Shown one piece after another: positions 42,232-52,003 of a DNA stretch of 64,000 nucleotides (position 1 is the stretch's first letter; each line of letters starts with the position of its first letter). The DNA comes from Ferirhizobium litorale (lineage in GTDB: Bacteria; Pseudomonadota; Alphaproteobacteria; Rhizobiales; Rhizobiaceae). The stretch covers positions 62,001-126,000 of the forward strand of contig JALDYZ010000003.1 of NCBI GenBank assembly GCA_030028905.1, read 5' to 3'. The translations under genes were made by a program, and so were the position numbers. The notes beneath the pieces are model-generated. The model had not been told where the DNA came from. It made no database searches and saw only the letters and a program-made list of their open reading frames with translations.

Positions 42232-43011
42232 TCAGAGCGCCATGCCGCCGGAAACTTCGATCCGCTGGGCATTGACCCAGCGATTGTCCTGCGAAAGCAG
42301 CGCGGCGATCATCGGCCCTATGTCGTCCGGTTGGCCGACTCGGCCGAGCGCGGTCATCTCCACCACCCGCCTGTTGACCTCCGGGTTGTCCCGCACCATG
42401 CCGCCGCTGAAATCCGTTGCGATCGCACCGGGTGCAACCGCGTTGACCGCGATGCCGCGGGAGCCAAGCTCCTTCGCGAGATAGCGGGTCAGCACCTCGA
42501 TCGCCCCTTTCATCGCCGCATAGGCACCACTTCCGGGAACGGTGATGCGTGTCAACCCGGTGGAGATGTTGACGATCCGGCCACCGTCGCGGATCAGTGG
42601 CAGGAGCTTCTGTGTCAGGAAAAAGACGCCCTTGAAATGGACGTTGAAGAGGCTGTCGAGTTCCGCCTCGGTCGTCAACTCGAACGCATTGTGGTGCGAC
42701 GTGCCGGCATTGTTGACGAGATAGTCGAACTTCTCGGCACCAAGTTCGGCCAACGCTTCACCAACCCGGCCGACGAAGGCCTCGAAGGATGCGACATCGC
42801 CGGTATCGAGTTGCAGCGCAATGGCCCTGCGCCCGAGTTGGGCTACAGCATCGGTCACGGCTGCGGCCTCTGCCTTGTTGGAGTGATAGGTGAATATGGT
42901 ATCGGTCCCGCGCTTTGCCAGATTGAGCACGGTGTTGCGGCCGAGACCACGGCTGCCTCCCGTGACAATTGCGATTGTGTTGTGTGCCGTCTTCAAACTT
43001 TCGTTGCTCAT
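42232..43011 (-). CDS. Short-chain dehydrogenase/reductase
   Basis: A 259-residue classical SDR. The cofactor motif is TGGSRGLGRNT, NNAG is at about residue 92, and the catalytic Ser (NISTGL) is followed by YAAMKGAIE (Tyr-x3-Lys). The basic residue in the loop after the glycine motif (GGSRGLGR) favours NADP(H). AAGGAG lies 7 bp before ATG 43011; the longer frame to 43089 runs into the divergent regulator's leader. Divergent from an AraC-family gene, a common pairing in which the regulator controls the SDR. Substrate unknown. Confidence 0.9.
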   Translation of the reverse strand: MSNESLKTAHNTIAIVTGGSRGLGRNTVLNLAKRGTDTIFTYHSNKAEAAAVTDAVAQLGRRAIALQLDTGDVASFEAFVGRVGEALAELGAEKFDYLVNNAGTSHHNAFELTTEAELDSLFNVHFKGVFFLTQKLLPLIRDGGRIVNISTGLTRITVPGSGAYAAMKGAIEVLTRYLAKELGSRGIAVNAVAPGAIATDFSGGMVRDNPEVNRRVVEMTALGRVGQPDDIGPMIAALLSQDNRWVNAQRIEVSGGMAL

Positions 43012-43149
43012 CTGAGGGCTCCTTGTTTCGATCCGTGGCTGCACGCTAACGCCGAGCGGTATGCCGAATGAATGCCCGAACTCTCCCATTTCTTGCCTGA
43101 TCCTGCTCGCGACCCTATTTTGAAGTCTCTCGAACTAGGAGGCATGGCC

Positions 43150-44040
43150 ATGTCGACCGCTCTTCTGGAGGCCGTCAGACGGTTTACGGAAATCCAACAA
43201 GGCGAAAGCCCGTTCCGCACGGCTATCGACGGGCTTACAGTCCTGCGCTCCGACCATGAGAAGCGTCCGGACCATCTCATCTTCAAACCGGCGCTCTGCA
43301 TCGTGCTCCAGGGCGCCAAATGGGCGGTGTTTGGTGGCCGCCATGTCGACTATCGTGCCGGGCAGGCGCTAGTCGTCACCGTCGAGATGCCGGCTTTCGG
43401 TCGCGTTGCCGAAGCAAGTCCGGCTGAACCCTATCTCGGCCTCGTTCTTGAATTCGATCTCGGCATCATGCGCGAGGTTGTTGAGGCACTGCCTGCACAG
43501 CTACAACCGAGTAGCGAAGTCTCGTTCGGAGTCTTTGTAAGCAACTTCGACGGTGCGCTCGCCGATTGCGTGTTGCGAATGGTGAGGCTTCTCGACACCC
43601 CGGATGCGATCCCTCTCCTCTATCCTTTGATCATGCGGGAAATCAGCTATTGGCTGCTCACCGGCCCGCACGGCGGCGATATCGCGCGCCTCGCCCTCGG
43701 CACTGATCATGCGCACCGCATCGTCCGCGTGATCCACGGCTTGCGTAGCCGTTTTTCCGAACCCATGCGGATCGAGGACCTTGCGGAAACCGCCGGCCTC
43801 AGCCCCTCGGCGTTCCACCGCAAGTTCAAGGCGATCACCTCGATGACGCCGCTGCAGTATCAGAAACAATTGCGGCTCCTCGAGGCGCGGCGGCTGATGG
43901 TCGCTGAGGACGCGAATGTGGAAACGGCAGCATTCCAGGTGGGCTACGAAAGCTCGTCGCAGTTCACTCGCGAGTATGCACGCATGTTCGGCAACCCGCC
44001 CCGCCGTGACGTCGCGGCGTTGAAGTCCATTGCGGCGTAG
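43150..44040 (+). CDS. AraC family transcriptional regulator
   Basis: A 296-residue regulator with an N-terminal cupin-like sensor domain (LIFKPALCIVLQGAKWAVFGGRHVDYRAGQALVVTVEMP) and two C-terminal helix-turn-helix motifs (IEDLAETAGLSPSAFHRKFKAIT and VETAAFQVGYESSSQFTREYARMFGNPP). This is the AraC_N subfamily often found divergent to oxidoreductases. The ATG at 43150 is chosen: AGGAGG ends 7 bp upstream. The two genes share a 138-bp intergenic region. It probably activates the divergent SDR in response to a small molecule (inference). Confidence 0.9.
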   Translation: MSTALLEAVRRFTEIQQGESPFRTAIDGLTVLRSDHEKRPDHLIFKPALCIVLQGAKWAVFGGRHVDYRAGQALVVTVEMPAFGRVAEASPAEPYLGLVLEFDLGIMREVVEALPAQLQPSSEVSFGVFVSNFDGALADCVLRMVRLLDTPDAIPLLYPLIMREISYWLLTGPHGGDIARLALGTDHAHRIVRVIHGLRSRFSEPMRIEDLAETAGLSPSAFHRKFKAITSMTPLQYQKQLRLLEARRLMVAEDANVETAAFQVGYESSSQFTREYARMFGNPPRRDVAALKSIAA

Positions 44041-44075
44041 CATCGAGACCCGCACACGACCGCGGTCGCTACGAG

Positions 44076-45125
44076 CTAGTCTGGCGGGTACTTGTGTTCG
44101 GTTCCGCGGAAATCCGACACGGAGTAGCAACCCCCACCCGTTTCGCGAACCGCGCCCTCGCCGATCACCGCCTTGCCGTAGCCACCGGGAATGTCGAGGA
44201 TGTAGGTGGGTTGGCAGAGTCCGGAGATGCGCCCGCGAAGTTCCGAGACGATCTGCCGACCCTCGTCGATCGTCAATCGGAAATGACTGGTGCCGGGCGC
44301 GAGGTCCGGATGGTGCAGGTAGTAGGGCTTGATGCGCGTCTCGACGAAGGCCCGCATCAACTCTGCCAGCACCGCCGCGTCGTCGTTGACCCCCTTCAGG
44401 AGCACCGACTGGCTGACCATGGCGATACCCGCATCGACAAGCCGGGCGCACGCCAACCTCGCGTCTGGCGTGAGTTCGCGCGGATGGTTGGCGTGGAGTG
44501 CCACATAGGTCGTCTTGCCACTCGCCTGCAGCGCGGCGATGAGGTCGGCATCGATCCGTTGCGGTTCAACCACTGGCACGCGTGTGTGGAAGCGAACGAT
44601 CCTGACATGGGCGATATCGGCGAGTGCCACCATGATCTCCCCCAGCCGGCGCGGTGAAAGGACCAACGGGTCACCGCCGGTCAGGATCACCTCCCAGATT
44701 TCCTCATGGGCGCGGATATAGTCGAGGGCTGCCTTGAGGTCTTCCGGCGTCAGCGTTCCATTGCCCTGCGGTCCGACCATTTCCCGACGGAAGCAGAAGC
44801 GGCAATAGACCGGGCAGACGTGAACCGCCTTCAACAGCACCCGATCCGGATAGCGATGGACGATGCCCTCGACCGGGCTATGGTTGTGGTCCCCGATCGG
44901 ATCGTCCCGTTCCTCAGGCAAGATGTCCAGTTCGGCGAAATCGGGCACGAACTGCCGGCGGATCGGATCATCGGGGTCGGCAGGATCGATCAGCGACGCA
45001 ACGGTCGGCGTCAACGCTACGGCATAGCGTCGCGAAACTTCTTCGAGCTTTGATTTCAGAGCGTCGTCGACCAGTCCGGCAGACGCAAGGTCGTCTATCG
45101 ACTTTATCGCTCGCTCCGTTCTCAT
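44076..45125 (-). CDS. epmB: EF-P beta-lysylation protein, lysine 2,3-aminomutase-like radical SAM enzyme
   Basis: A 349-residue KamA-type radical SAM enzyme with the cluster motif CPVYCRFC (Cys104, Cys108, Cys111) and the GGDPLVLSPRRL block. EpmB converts (S)-alpha-lysine to (R)-beta-lysine for EF-P modification. Identity as EpmB rather than catabolic KamA rests on the immediate neighbours: epmA overlaps it by 4 bp (ATGA) and efp is divergent beyond. The ATG at 45125 is preferred over 45152 because of that overlap. Confidence 0.92.
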   Translation of the reverse strand: MRTERAIKSIDDLASAGLVDDALKSKLEEVSRRYAVALTPTVASLIDPADPDDPIRRQFVPDFAELDILPEERDDPIGDHNHSPVEGIVHRYPDRVLLKAVHVCPVYCRFCFRREMVGPQGNGTLTPEDLKAALDYIRAHEEIWEVILTGGDPLVLSPRRLGEIMVALADIAHVRIVRFHTRVPVVEPQRIDADLIAALQASGKTTYVALHANHPRELTPDARLACARLVDAGIAMVSQSVLLKGVNDDAAVLAELMRAFVETRIKPYYLHHPDLAPGTSHFRLTIDEGRQIVSELRGRISGLCQPTYILDIPGGYGKAVIGEGAVRETGGGCYSVSDFRGTEHKYPPD

Positions 45126-46186
45126 GGTCCGTAGTCCGCAACCGGTGCCCACAGCACTTGGTCGATCCGGGTCGCGCCCGTTGCCAGCATCGCCAACCGG
45201 TCGAAGCCCAGCGCAATGCCGCTCGCTTCCGGCATGATGGCAAGAGCCGCGAGAAAATCCTCGTCGAGCGGGTAGCTTTCGCCATAGACCCGGTGCTTCT
45301 CCGCCATCTCCATCTCGAAGCGGCGGCGCTGTTCCTCCGCGTCGGTCAGCTCGCCAAAGGCGTTGGCCAGTTCGACCCCGCAGGCATAGAGCTCGAAGCG
45401 CTCCGCGACGCGCGGATCGGCGGCGCTCGGTCGGGCAAGTGCAGCCTCGGAAACCGGATAGAGGTCGAGGATCGTCGCCCTGCCTCTCCCGAGGTTGGGC
45501 TCGACCTTCTCGACGATCACGCGGCTGAAGAGATCCGCCCAGGTATCGTCTTCCGCGACCCGGATGCCGGCGCGCCGGAGTTGTGCCGCAAGGTGCTCAA
45601 GATCGGTCTCGCCGCCGGGATCGATCGACCCCAGAAGGTCGACCCGGGCAAAGCGCATGAATGCGTCCGCCACGCTCAGGCGCTCGGGTTCGAGGAACGG
45701 ATCGACCTCGATGCCGCGGAAGGTGAAGCTCCGCGTGCCAGTGGATTCGGCTGCCTGCGCGAGGATCTGCGCGCAATCGACCATCAGGGTCTCGTAGGTC
45801 TCGCCCGCCCTGTACCATTCCAGCATGGTGAACTCAGGATGGTGCAGCGGTCCGCGCTCGCGGTTGCGGTAGACATGGGCAAAGCAGGCAATTCGCTGCT
45901 CGCCGGCGGCCAGTAGTTTCTTGCAGGCAAATTCCGGCGAGGTGTGCAAGTAGAATGGCGCGCCGCGTCCGTCGATCGTCAGCGCTTCCGTAGCAAAGGC
46001 GTGCAGATGCGCTTCATTCCCGGGAGAAACCTGCAGCGTCGCCGTATCCACCTCGATGAAGTCATTGACTGCAAAAAACGATCTCAGCCCGGCCTGGATC
46101 GCATTTCGCCCGATCAGGAAAGGACGACGGTCGGCGTGGACCGAGGGTGTCCACCAGGGAGACGGCGCGGATGGTGATGACGTCAT
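45122..46186 (-). CDS. epmA: EF-P lysine--lysyl ligase (PoxA/GenX type)
   Basis: A 354-residue class II lysyl-tRNA-synthetase core without the anticodon domain. Motif 2 region reads YRNRERGPLHHPEFTMLEWY and motif 3 GIALGFDRLAML. EpmA activates beta-lysine and ligates it to Lys34 of EF-P. It is first of an epmA-epmB operon divergent from efp, and the common control region is only about 150 bp. The frame extends to 46213; neither start has a strong ribosome binding site, so the N-terminus is uncertain by nine residues. Confidence 0.92.
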   Translation of the reverse strand: MTSSPSAPSPWWTPSVHADRRPFLIGRNAIQAGLRSFFAVNDFIEVDTATLQVSPGNEAHLHAFATEALTIDGRGAPFYLHTSPEFACKKLLAAGEQRIACFAHVYRNRERGPLHHPEFTMLEWYRAGETYETLMVDCAQILAQAAESTGTRSFTFRGIEVDPFLEPERLSVADAFMRFARVDLLGSIDPGGETDLEHLAAQLRRAGIRVAEDDTWADLFSRVIVEKVEPNLGRGRATILDLYPVSEAALARPSAADPRVAERFELYACGVELANAFGELTDAEEQRRRFEMEMAEKHRVYGESYPLDEDFLAALAIMPEASGIALGFDRLAMLATGATRIDQVLWAPVADYGP

Positions 46187-46333
46187 TCCAAGGTTTCTTT
46201 GCAGTTCAGCCAACCAAGGCTGGATATTTTCACGATTCTGGGTTAGTCCGCCCCCAGAAAACCAGATCTCAAGTCGCCGGGGATGGGCCGACAGTCCTCT
46301 ACGACGCGTTTCGAACAGTTACAAGGAAGTCTT

Positions 46334-46903
46334 ATGGTCAAGGTCATCGCCTCTTCTGTCCGCAAGGGCAACGTTCTCGAAGTCGACGGCAAGCTTTACG
46401 TCGTTCTGACTGCCCAGAACTTCCACCCGGGCAAGGGCACCCCGGTTACCCAGGTTGACATGCGCCGTATCGTCGACGGCGTCAAGGTTTCGGAGCGCTG
46501 GCGCACGACCGAGCAGGTCGAACGCGCCTTCGTCGAGGACAAGACCTTCCAGTTCCTCTACGAGGATGGCGAAGGCTTCCACTTCATGAACCCGGAAAGC
46601 TACGATCAGGTCGTCGTCGACGCAGAAACGGTCGGCGATTCCAAGCCCTATCTGCAGGAAGGCATGTCGGTCATCCTGTCGATCTACGAAGGTTTGGCGC
46701 TCGCAATGGAGTTGCCGCGCCAGATGACGTTCGAAATCGTCGAGACCGAGCCGGTCGTCAAGGGCCAGACGGCATCCTCTTCCTACAAGCCTGCCATGCT
46801 TTCGAACGGCGTTCGCACCATGGTGCCGCCGCATATCAATGCGGGCACCCGCGTCGTCATCCTTACGGAAGACAACTCCTACGTCGAGCGCGCCAAGGAC
46901 TGA
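46334..46903 (+). CDS. efp: Elongation factor P
   Basis: A 189-residue three-domain EF-P. The modification loop [18 protein letters not shown] carries Lys34, the residue beta-lysylated by EpmA/EpmB, whose genes are divergent here. EF-P relieves ribosome stalling at polyproline stretches. AAGGAA lies 7 bp before the ATG at 46334; the frame upstream (46283) is not used. A strong terminator follows. Confidence 0.96.
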   Translation: MVKVIASSVRKGNVLEVDGKLYVVLTAQNFHPGKGTPVTQVDMRRIVDGVKVSERWRTTEQVERAFVEDKTFQFLYEDGEGFHFMNPESYDQVVVDAETVGDSKPYLQEGMSVILSIYEGLALAMELPRQMTFEIVETEPVVKGQTASSSYKPAMLSNGVRTMVPPHINAGTRVVILTEDNSYVERAKD

Positions 46904-46928
46904 CAATCCTTTCATGGCGAGAATTGAC

Positions 46929-46960
46929 AAGACCCCCGAAGCTTCCGCTTCGGGGGTCTT
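46929..46960. terminator. Bidirectional terminator between efp and gabD
   Basis: Perfect 14-bp stem AAGACCCCCGAAGC/GCTTCGGGGGTCTT around TTCC, with T-rich flanks on both strands. It ends efp on the plus strand and gabT-gabD on the minus strand. Confidence 0.9.
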
Positions 46961-46984
46961 CTGCTTTCACGAAAGCGTCGCGGA

Positions 46985-48469
46985 CTATTCGATCCCGCCG
47001 AGGCAGAGATATTTGATCTCGGTATAATCCTCGATACCGTATTTCGAGCCTTCGCGGCCGATACCGGACTGCTTGATGCCGCCGAAAGGTGCGACTTCGG
47101 TGGAGATCAGACCGGTGTTGATGCCGACCATGCCGTATTCGAGCTGCTCGGCCACCCGGAAGATCTTGGCGACATCCTTCGAATAGAAATAGGAGGCGAG
47201 GCCGAACTCGGTGTTGTTCGCCATGGCGATCACCTCGTCCTCGGTGTCGAACCGGAACAGCGGCGCCACCGGCCCGAAGGTCTCCTCGGTCGCCACCATC
47301 ATGTCGCTGGTCACGCCGGACAGGATCGTCGGCTGGAAGAACAACCCACCCAGCGGGGACGGTTCGCCGCCCAGCGCTACCTTCGCGCCCTTGGAAACCG
47401 CGTCGGTGATGTGTTCCTTCACCTTGCGCACGGCATTCTCATCGATCAGCGGACCGGTTGTGACACCTTCTTCCATGCCGTTGCCGACTTTCATCTGGGC
47501 GACCTTCGCAGCGAGCTTGTCGGCAAATGCGTCGTAGACGCCGGACTGGACGTAGAGCCGGTTGGCGCAGACGCAGGTCTGACCGTTGTTGCGATACTTG
47601 GAAATCATCGCGCCTTCCACGGCCGCATCGAGGTCGGCGTCATCGAAGACGATGAAGGGAGCGTTACCGCCTAGTTCGAGGCCGAGCTTCTTGATCTGGT
47701 CAGCCCCTTGCCGCATCAGGATGCGGCCGACATTCGTCGAGCCGGTGAAGGTAACCTTGCGCACCTTGTCGTTGGCGCAGAATTCCTGGCCGACCATGGC
47801 GGCGTCGATGGCCGTGACCACCGAGAAAACGCCGGCCGGCACACCGGCGCGCTCGGCAAGAAGCGCCAGCGCCAGCGCCGAAAGTGGCGTCTGCGACGCG
47901 GGCTTCGACACCATCGTGCATCCGACGGCGATTGCCGGCGCCATCTTTCGGGCGAGCATCGCGTTCGGGAAGTTCCACGGCGTGATCGCGCCGACCACCC
48001 CGACCGGCTGCTTGACGACGATGATCCGCTTGTCGGCCTGGTGACCAGGGATGGTGTCGCCATAGACGCGCTTGGCTTCTTCGCCGAACCACTCGACATA
48101 GGATGCGCCGTAGAGAATCTCGCCGCGAGCTTCCGCCCAGGGCTTGCCCATCTCGATCGTCAGGATGGTGGCGAGATCGTCGGCGTTGGCGACCATCAGA
48201 TCGAAAAGCTTGCGCAGCACCGCCGCGCGTTCCTTGCCGGTCTTCTTTGCCCATGCTTTCTGTGCCGCATGCGCCGCATCGATCGCGCGCACCAGTTCTA
48301 CCTTGCCGACATCCGGAAGCGTGGCAATCACCTCACCCGTTGCCGGGTTGGTAACGTCGAAGGTCTTGCCGCTCTCCGCCCTAGCGATCCATTCGCCCCC
48401 GACCAGCGCCTTGTCGAGAGCCAGCGACGGATCCTTCAGCCTTGATGTCAGTACTGTTGAAATAGTCAT
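46985..48469 (-). CDS. gabD: NAD(P)-dependent succinate-semialdehyde dehydrogenase
   Basis: A 494-residue aldehyde dehydrogenase. The catalytic Cys is in NNGQTCVCANRLYV (the CVC pair is typical of GabD), Glu is in LELGGNAPFIVFDDAD, and the cofactor motif is FTGSTNVGRIL. It oxidises succinate semialdehyde to succinate, the second step of GABA catabolism. The ATG at 48469 overlaps the gabT stop (TAATG), so the pair is one operon; the longer frame to 48592 would lie inside gabT. Confidence 0.95.
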   Translation of the reverse strand: MTISTVLTSRLKDPSLALDKALVGGEWIARAESGKTFDVTNPATGEVIATLPDVGKVELVRAIDAAHAAQKAWAKKTGKERAAVLRKLFDLMVANADDLATILTIEMGKPWAEARGEILYGASYVEWFGEEAKRVYGDTIPGHQADKRIIVVKQPVGVVGAITPWNFPNAMLARKMAPAIAVGCTMVSKPASQTPLSALALALLAERAGVPAGVFSVVTAIDAAMVGQEFCANDKVRKVTFTGSTNVGRILMRQGADQIKKLGLELGGNAPFIVFDDADLDAAVEGAMISKYRNNGQTCVCANRLYVQSGVYDAFADKLAAKVAQMKVGNGMEEGVTTGPLIDENAVRKVKEHITDAVSKGAKVALGGEPSPLGGLFFQPTILSGVTSDMMVATEETFGPVAPLFRFDTEDEVIAMANNTEFGLASYFYSKDVAKIFRVAEQLEYGMVGINTGLISTEVAPFGGIKQSGIGREGSKYGIEDYTEIKYLCLGGIE

Positions 48470-49752
48470 TACTTTGCCTCCTCGGCGCATTCGCGGATCG
48501 ACGCCTCGATGATGTCGAGCGCCTCGTTGAACACTGCGTCGGGCACGGTGATCGGCGACAGGAAGCGGATGACGTTTCCATAAATTCCGCAAGTCAGCAG
48601 AATGAGCCCCTTCTCGAGCGCCTTGACCCGGATCGCGTTGGTGAAATCCGCATTCGGTGTCTTTGTTCCCGGCAGGTTGAATTCGACGGCCACCATAAAT
48701 CCGGGACCTCGGATGTCGGTAATTTGCGGCACGTCGGCGCGCAGCGATTGCAGGCGCTGCTTCAATCGGTTGCCGAGCGTTTGCGCCCGGTCGCAGAGAT
48801 CTTCCTCCTCGATCACGTCAAGCACGGCATGGGCCGCGGCGACCCCGATCGGGCTACCGGCATAGGTTCCGCCGAGACCGCCCGGACCCGGCGCGTCCAT
48901 GATCTCGGCACGGCCGGTGACGGCGGAAATCGGGAAACCGCCGCCCAGTCCCTTGGCCATTGTGGTGAGGTCTGGCACCACGCCGTAGTGCTCCATGGCG
49001 AAAAGCTTGCCGGTGCGGGCAAAGCCGGTCTGCACCTCGTCGGCGATCAACAGCATCCCGTGCTCGTCGCAGATTTCGCGCAGCCGCGTCATCAGCGCCT
49101 TCGGCACCTCGTAAAAACCGCCCTCACCCTGCACCGGCTCGATTATGATGGCAGCAACCCGCTTCGGGTCGACGTCCGCCTTGAACAGCTTGTCGAGCAC
49201 GTCGAGCGAGGTCTCGACATCGATACCGTGCAATTCGATAGGGAACGGCACATGGAAGACATCGCCCATCATCTGGCCGAAGCCGATCTTGTAGGGGACG
49301 ACCTTGCCGGTCAGCGCCATGCCCATGAAGGTGCGGCCGTGAAAGCCGCCGGTGAAGGCAATTACCGCCGAACGGCCGGTCGCGGCGCGGGCGATCTTCA
49401 CCGCGTTCTCGACAGCTTCGGCGCCTGTGGTCGCGAAGATCGTCTTCTTGGAAAAGTTGCCCGGCACCGCCCTGTTAAGGCGTTCCGCAAGCGCAACATA
49501 ATTCTCGTAGGGCACCACCTGGTGGCAGGTATGGGTGAAGTGGTCGAGCTGCTTCTTGACCGCCTCGATCACCTTCGGATGGCGGTGGCCGGTGTTGACC
49601 ACGGCAATACCGGCGGCGAAGTCGATGTAGCGCCGGCCTTCGACATCCCATATTTCGGCATTCTCTGCGCGCTCTGCATAGACTTGCGTGGTCATGCCGA
49701 CGCCACGTGAAATCGCCTCGTTCTTGCGTGCGGATATTTCGGAATTCTTCAT
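48469..49752 (-). CDS. gabT: 4-aminobutyrate aminotransferase
   Basis: A 427-residue class III PLP aminotransferase. The PLP Lys is in TTMAKGLGGGFPISAV, with LIADEVQTGFARTGKLFAMEH and the GGFHGRTFMGMALTGK block typical of GabT. It transfers the amino group of GABA to 2-oxoglutarate giving succinate semialdehyde, which gabD then oxidises. The ATG at 49752 has AGAGGGAAA upstream; the frame further upstream to 50025 has no protein-like composition. About 250 bp of non-coding DNA separate it from the divergent nucleoside hydrolase gene; no regulator gene is adjacent. Confidence 0.95.
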   Translation of the reverse strand: MKNSEISARKNEAISRGVGMTTQVYAERAENAEIWDVEGRRYIDFAAGIAVVNTGHRHPKVIEAVKKQLDHFTHTCHQVVPYENYVALAERLNRAVPGNFSKKTIFATTGAEAVENAVKIARAATGRSAVIAFTGGFHGRTFMGMALTGKVVPYKIGFGQMMGDVFHVPFPIELHGIDVETSLDVLDKLFKADVDPKRVAAIIIEPVQGEGGFYEVPKALMTRLREICDEHGMLLIADEVQTGFARTGKLFAMEHYGVVPDLTTMAKGLGGGFPISAVTGRAEIMDAPGPGGLGGTYAGSPIGVAAAHAVLDVIEEEDLCDRAQTLGNRLKQRLQSLRADVPQITDIRGPGFMVAVEFNLPGTKTPNADFTNAIRVKALEKGLILLTCGIYGNVIRFLSPITVPDAVFNEALDIIEASIRECAEEAK

Positions 49753-50018
49753 GTTTCCCTCTTTGCGCAGCCGCTGCCGCGCACTCCTCTTCTGCCGCGA
49801 AGCGTGGCAGATGTTCTTGCTCCCGTCCCTGACGACCGGTTTCTTGCCCCGGCAACGGATGCAGCAGGGCAGCATCGCAGGGCTCGACGGTAAGGCGTAA
49901 CCGGAACGCGGCCGCCTTGCAAGACGGTGGCGGCACCCGGAAGAGTGAGAAACAGATTTGCATAGCCGCCACGAATCCTGTTCCTGATGGCACCAGCATT
50001 TGAATGGAGACCGGGACC

Positions 50019-50939
50019 ATGGCACAGCACAGGATCATCCTCGATTGCGATCCCGGTGTCGATGACGCATTGGCGCTGATGCTCGCGCTGGCCGCACCTG
50101 ATGCGATCGAACTTGTCGGCGTCACCACAGTTGCCGGCAACGTCGCACTCGAAGATACGACCCGAAACGCGCAAGGGCTTTTGGCGCTTGCCAGTCGCCC
50201 GGATATCGAGTTGCGAGCCGGCTGCGCCCGGCCGCTGATGCGGCCTGTCGGTTATCGTTCCAAGGTCCATGGCCCCGAAGGCCTTGGCGGCATCCGCCTC
50301 GAGCACAGCGCAACACTTTCGGACCAGCATGCGGTCGACTTCATCATCGACACCGTGCTTGCAAATCCCGGTCAAATCACCCTTTGCCCGATCGGGCCGA
50401 TGACCAATATCGCGCTTGCGATGGTCAGGGAACCGCGGATCATCGACGCCGTCCGCGAGATCGTGTTCATGGGCGGCTCCGCCTTTGGTCCGGGCAACTC
50501 GACGCCTGCCGCCGAGTTCAACGTCTATGTCGATCCCCACGCCGCCCATATCGTCGTTTCGAGCGGCGCGAAGCTGACGATGTTCGGTCTCGACGTCACC
50601 CGCAAGCTGGTCGCCACGCCGGAGCGTCTGGCAAGGCTGGCCCAAGCGCCCGGCCATGCGGCACGGACCGTCGTGGAGATGCTTGTGGCCTATGCTCAGG
50701 GCGACCCGTGCCTTCACGATCCGAGCGTCGTCGCCTGGCTGATCGACCCCTCGCTCTTTACCGGCGTCGACGCTTTGGTCGAGATCGACTGCAATACCGG
50801 CCCCAACCTAGGCCGCACGCTTGCCTCCGTTTCGACCCGTCACCTTGGTGATAGAAAGCCGAACTGCCATGTCGTCACCGACGGTGATGTCGAGCGCATC
50901 TTTGAACTGGTCGAAGCGCGGCTACGATCTCTCGCCTAG
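50019..50939 (+). CDS. Inosine/uridine-preferring nucleoside hydrolase
   Basis: A 306-residue N-ribohydrolase with the calcium-binding signature DCDPGVDDALAL at the N-terminus, the FMGGSAFGPGNSTPAAEFNVYVDPHAA block and a C-terminal catalytic His/Asp region (FDLD-like VDALVEIDCNTGPNLGRT). It splits nucleosides into base and ribose for salvage. The ATG at 50019 with GGAGA upstream is preferred over 50004. Divergent from gabT. Confidence 0.92.
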   Translation: MAQHRIILDCDPGVDDALALMLALAAPDAIELVGVTTVAGNVALEDTTRNAQGLLALASRPDIELRAGCARPLMRPVGYRSKVHGPEGLGGIRLEHSATLSDQHAVDFIIDTVLANPGQITLCPIGPMTNIALAMVREPRIIDAVREIVFMGGSAFGPGNSTPAAEFNVYVDPHAAHIVVSSGAKLTMFGLDVTRKLVATPERLARLAQAPGHAARTVVEMLVAYAQGDPCLHDPSVVAWLIDPSLFTGVDALVEIDCNTGPNLGRTLASVSTRHLGDRKPNCHVVTDGDVERIFELVEARLRSLA

Positions 50940-50993
50940 AAGGCCGCAACCCGAAATCGGTGATTTGCCGACACAACCCTCCGAAATACGATC

Positions 50994-51521
50994 ATGAGCC
51001 ACATCCCGCAGATCGACTATGAAACCGCTTCCGATGCCATTCGAGAGGCCCATGACGAAGAGGTTCGCGTTCGGGGCCGCATGACCAACATGAAGCGCAC
51101 CCTACTCCATTCCCCGGTTGCGCATCGCATCTATGCCGAATGGTTTACCTTGCGTGAGGAACTGCGCCCGGCATTAGATGACCGTTCTATCTGGCTCTTT
51201 TGCCACGCAATATCGAAAGCAATGGACTCCCGCATCGCCATGGGTTTCTTTCGCCGCGCCTTCGCCAGTGCCGGTCTCGACTTCAAGGCGATCACCGCGA
51301 ATGCCGAAGAACAGCTTCTCATCGATTTCGGGCGGGCGATGGTCGTCAACTCCAAATCGGTGCCCGACGTCCTATGGGACGGGTTGAAGGCGCGCTATGA
51401 CGCCGCGATCCTGGTCAATCTCGTGGCCTTCGCCGGCATCATGGTCGCCACGGCTCTGTTCAACAATGTGGTGCAGGTCGATCTGGATGCGGACCTCGTG
51501 CACTACATGGATCCCGCCTGA
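50994..51521 (+). CDS. Carboxymuconolactone decarboxylase/AhpD-like fold protein
   Basis: A 175-residue all-helical protein with the AhpD-like core RIYAEWFTLREELRPALDDRSIWLFCHAISKAMDSRIAMGFFRRAF. The CxxC pair of AhpD-type thiol enzymes is absent (only one Cys, in FCHAIS), so a peroxidase-reductase role is unlikely. It follows the nucleoside hydrolase by 54 bp on the same strand and may be cotranscribed. Function unknown. Confidence 0.7.
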   Translation: MSHIPQIDYETASDAIREAHDEEVRVRGRMTNMKRTLLHSPVAHRIYAEWFTLREELRPALDDRSIWLFCHAISKAMDSRIAMGFFRRAFASAGLDFKAITANAEEQLLIDFGRAMVVNSKSVPDVLWDGLKARYDAAILVNLVAFAGIMVATALFNNVVQVDLDADLVHYMDPA

Positions 51522-51536
51522 CTGTGGTCAGCCGCT

Positions 51537-51965
51537 TCAGCCGGAGACGCGGCTGGTGAACCCCGGATCTCCGCGCAAGGTGTTGCTGACGGTGCAGATC
51601 TCGTTTTCCGCCGCCTCGGCGATGGCATGGCGGGTGGCGTCGTCGAAATCGCCCTTGATCACGAAGTCGATGTTGAAGGTTTGTACGCGGGAGGGCCCGT
51701 CCGTGGCTTTCTCTCCGGTTACCCGGGCCGTCACCTCGGTCAGCTTGTCGAGTACGCCGAGCTGGCTCGCCGCCATGCGGGCGCTGAGCACGAGGCAGGC
51801 AGAAAGCGACGCATAAAGCAGGTCGAGCGGATTGAAGCCCGGCTGCGACGGGCTGGTGACGATATCGAGCTCGCCATTCGTCACCGAGGTCACATGCGGG
51901 AGCCCTGTGCGCCGGGCAACCGCCGTCGCCCCCGTTTCCCTTGTCCTCAGCTTCAAGTCAGCCAT
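51537..51965 (-). CDS. OsmC family peroxiredoxin-like protein
   Basis: A 142-residue OsmC/Ohr-family protein. Two conserved cysteines lie in SLSACLVLSARMA and NEICTVSNTL, the redox pair that reduces organic hydroperoxides. The N-terminal beta segment and GFNPLDLLYASLSAC helix match the family. GAGGGGAG precedes the ATG. Convergent with the AhpD-like gene (15-bp gap) and downstream of the Lrp regulator on the same strand. Which OsmC subgroup it belongs to cannot be settled by eye. Confidence 0.87.
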   Translation of the reverse strand: MADLKLRTRETGATAVARRTGLPHVTSVTNGELDIVTSPSQPGFNPLDLLYASLSACLVLSARMAASQLGVLDKLTEVTARVTGEKATDGPSRVQTFNIDFVIKGDFDDATRHAIAEAAENEICTVSNTLRGDPGFTSRVSG

Positions 51966-52003
51966 TCGACGACGCTCCCCTCGAATTCCTGGTCAATGCA
52001 ATA

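Noticed and set aside
49753-50018. Upstream extension of gabT and a possible leader element
   Set aside because: The extended frame reads as non-coding, and no structured RNA motif could be supported.
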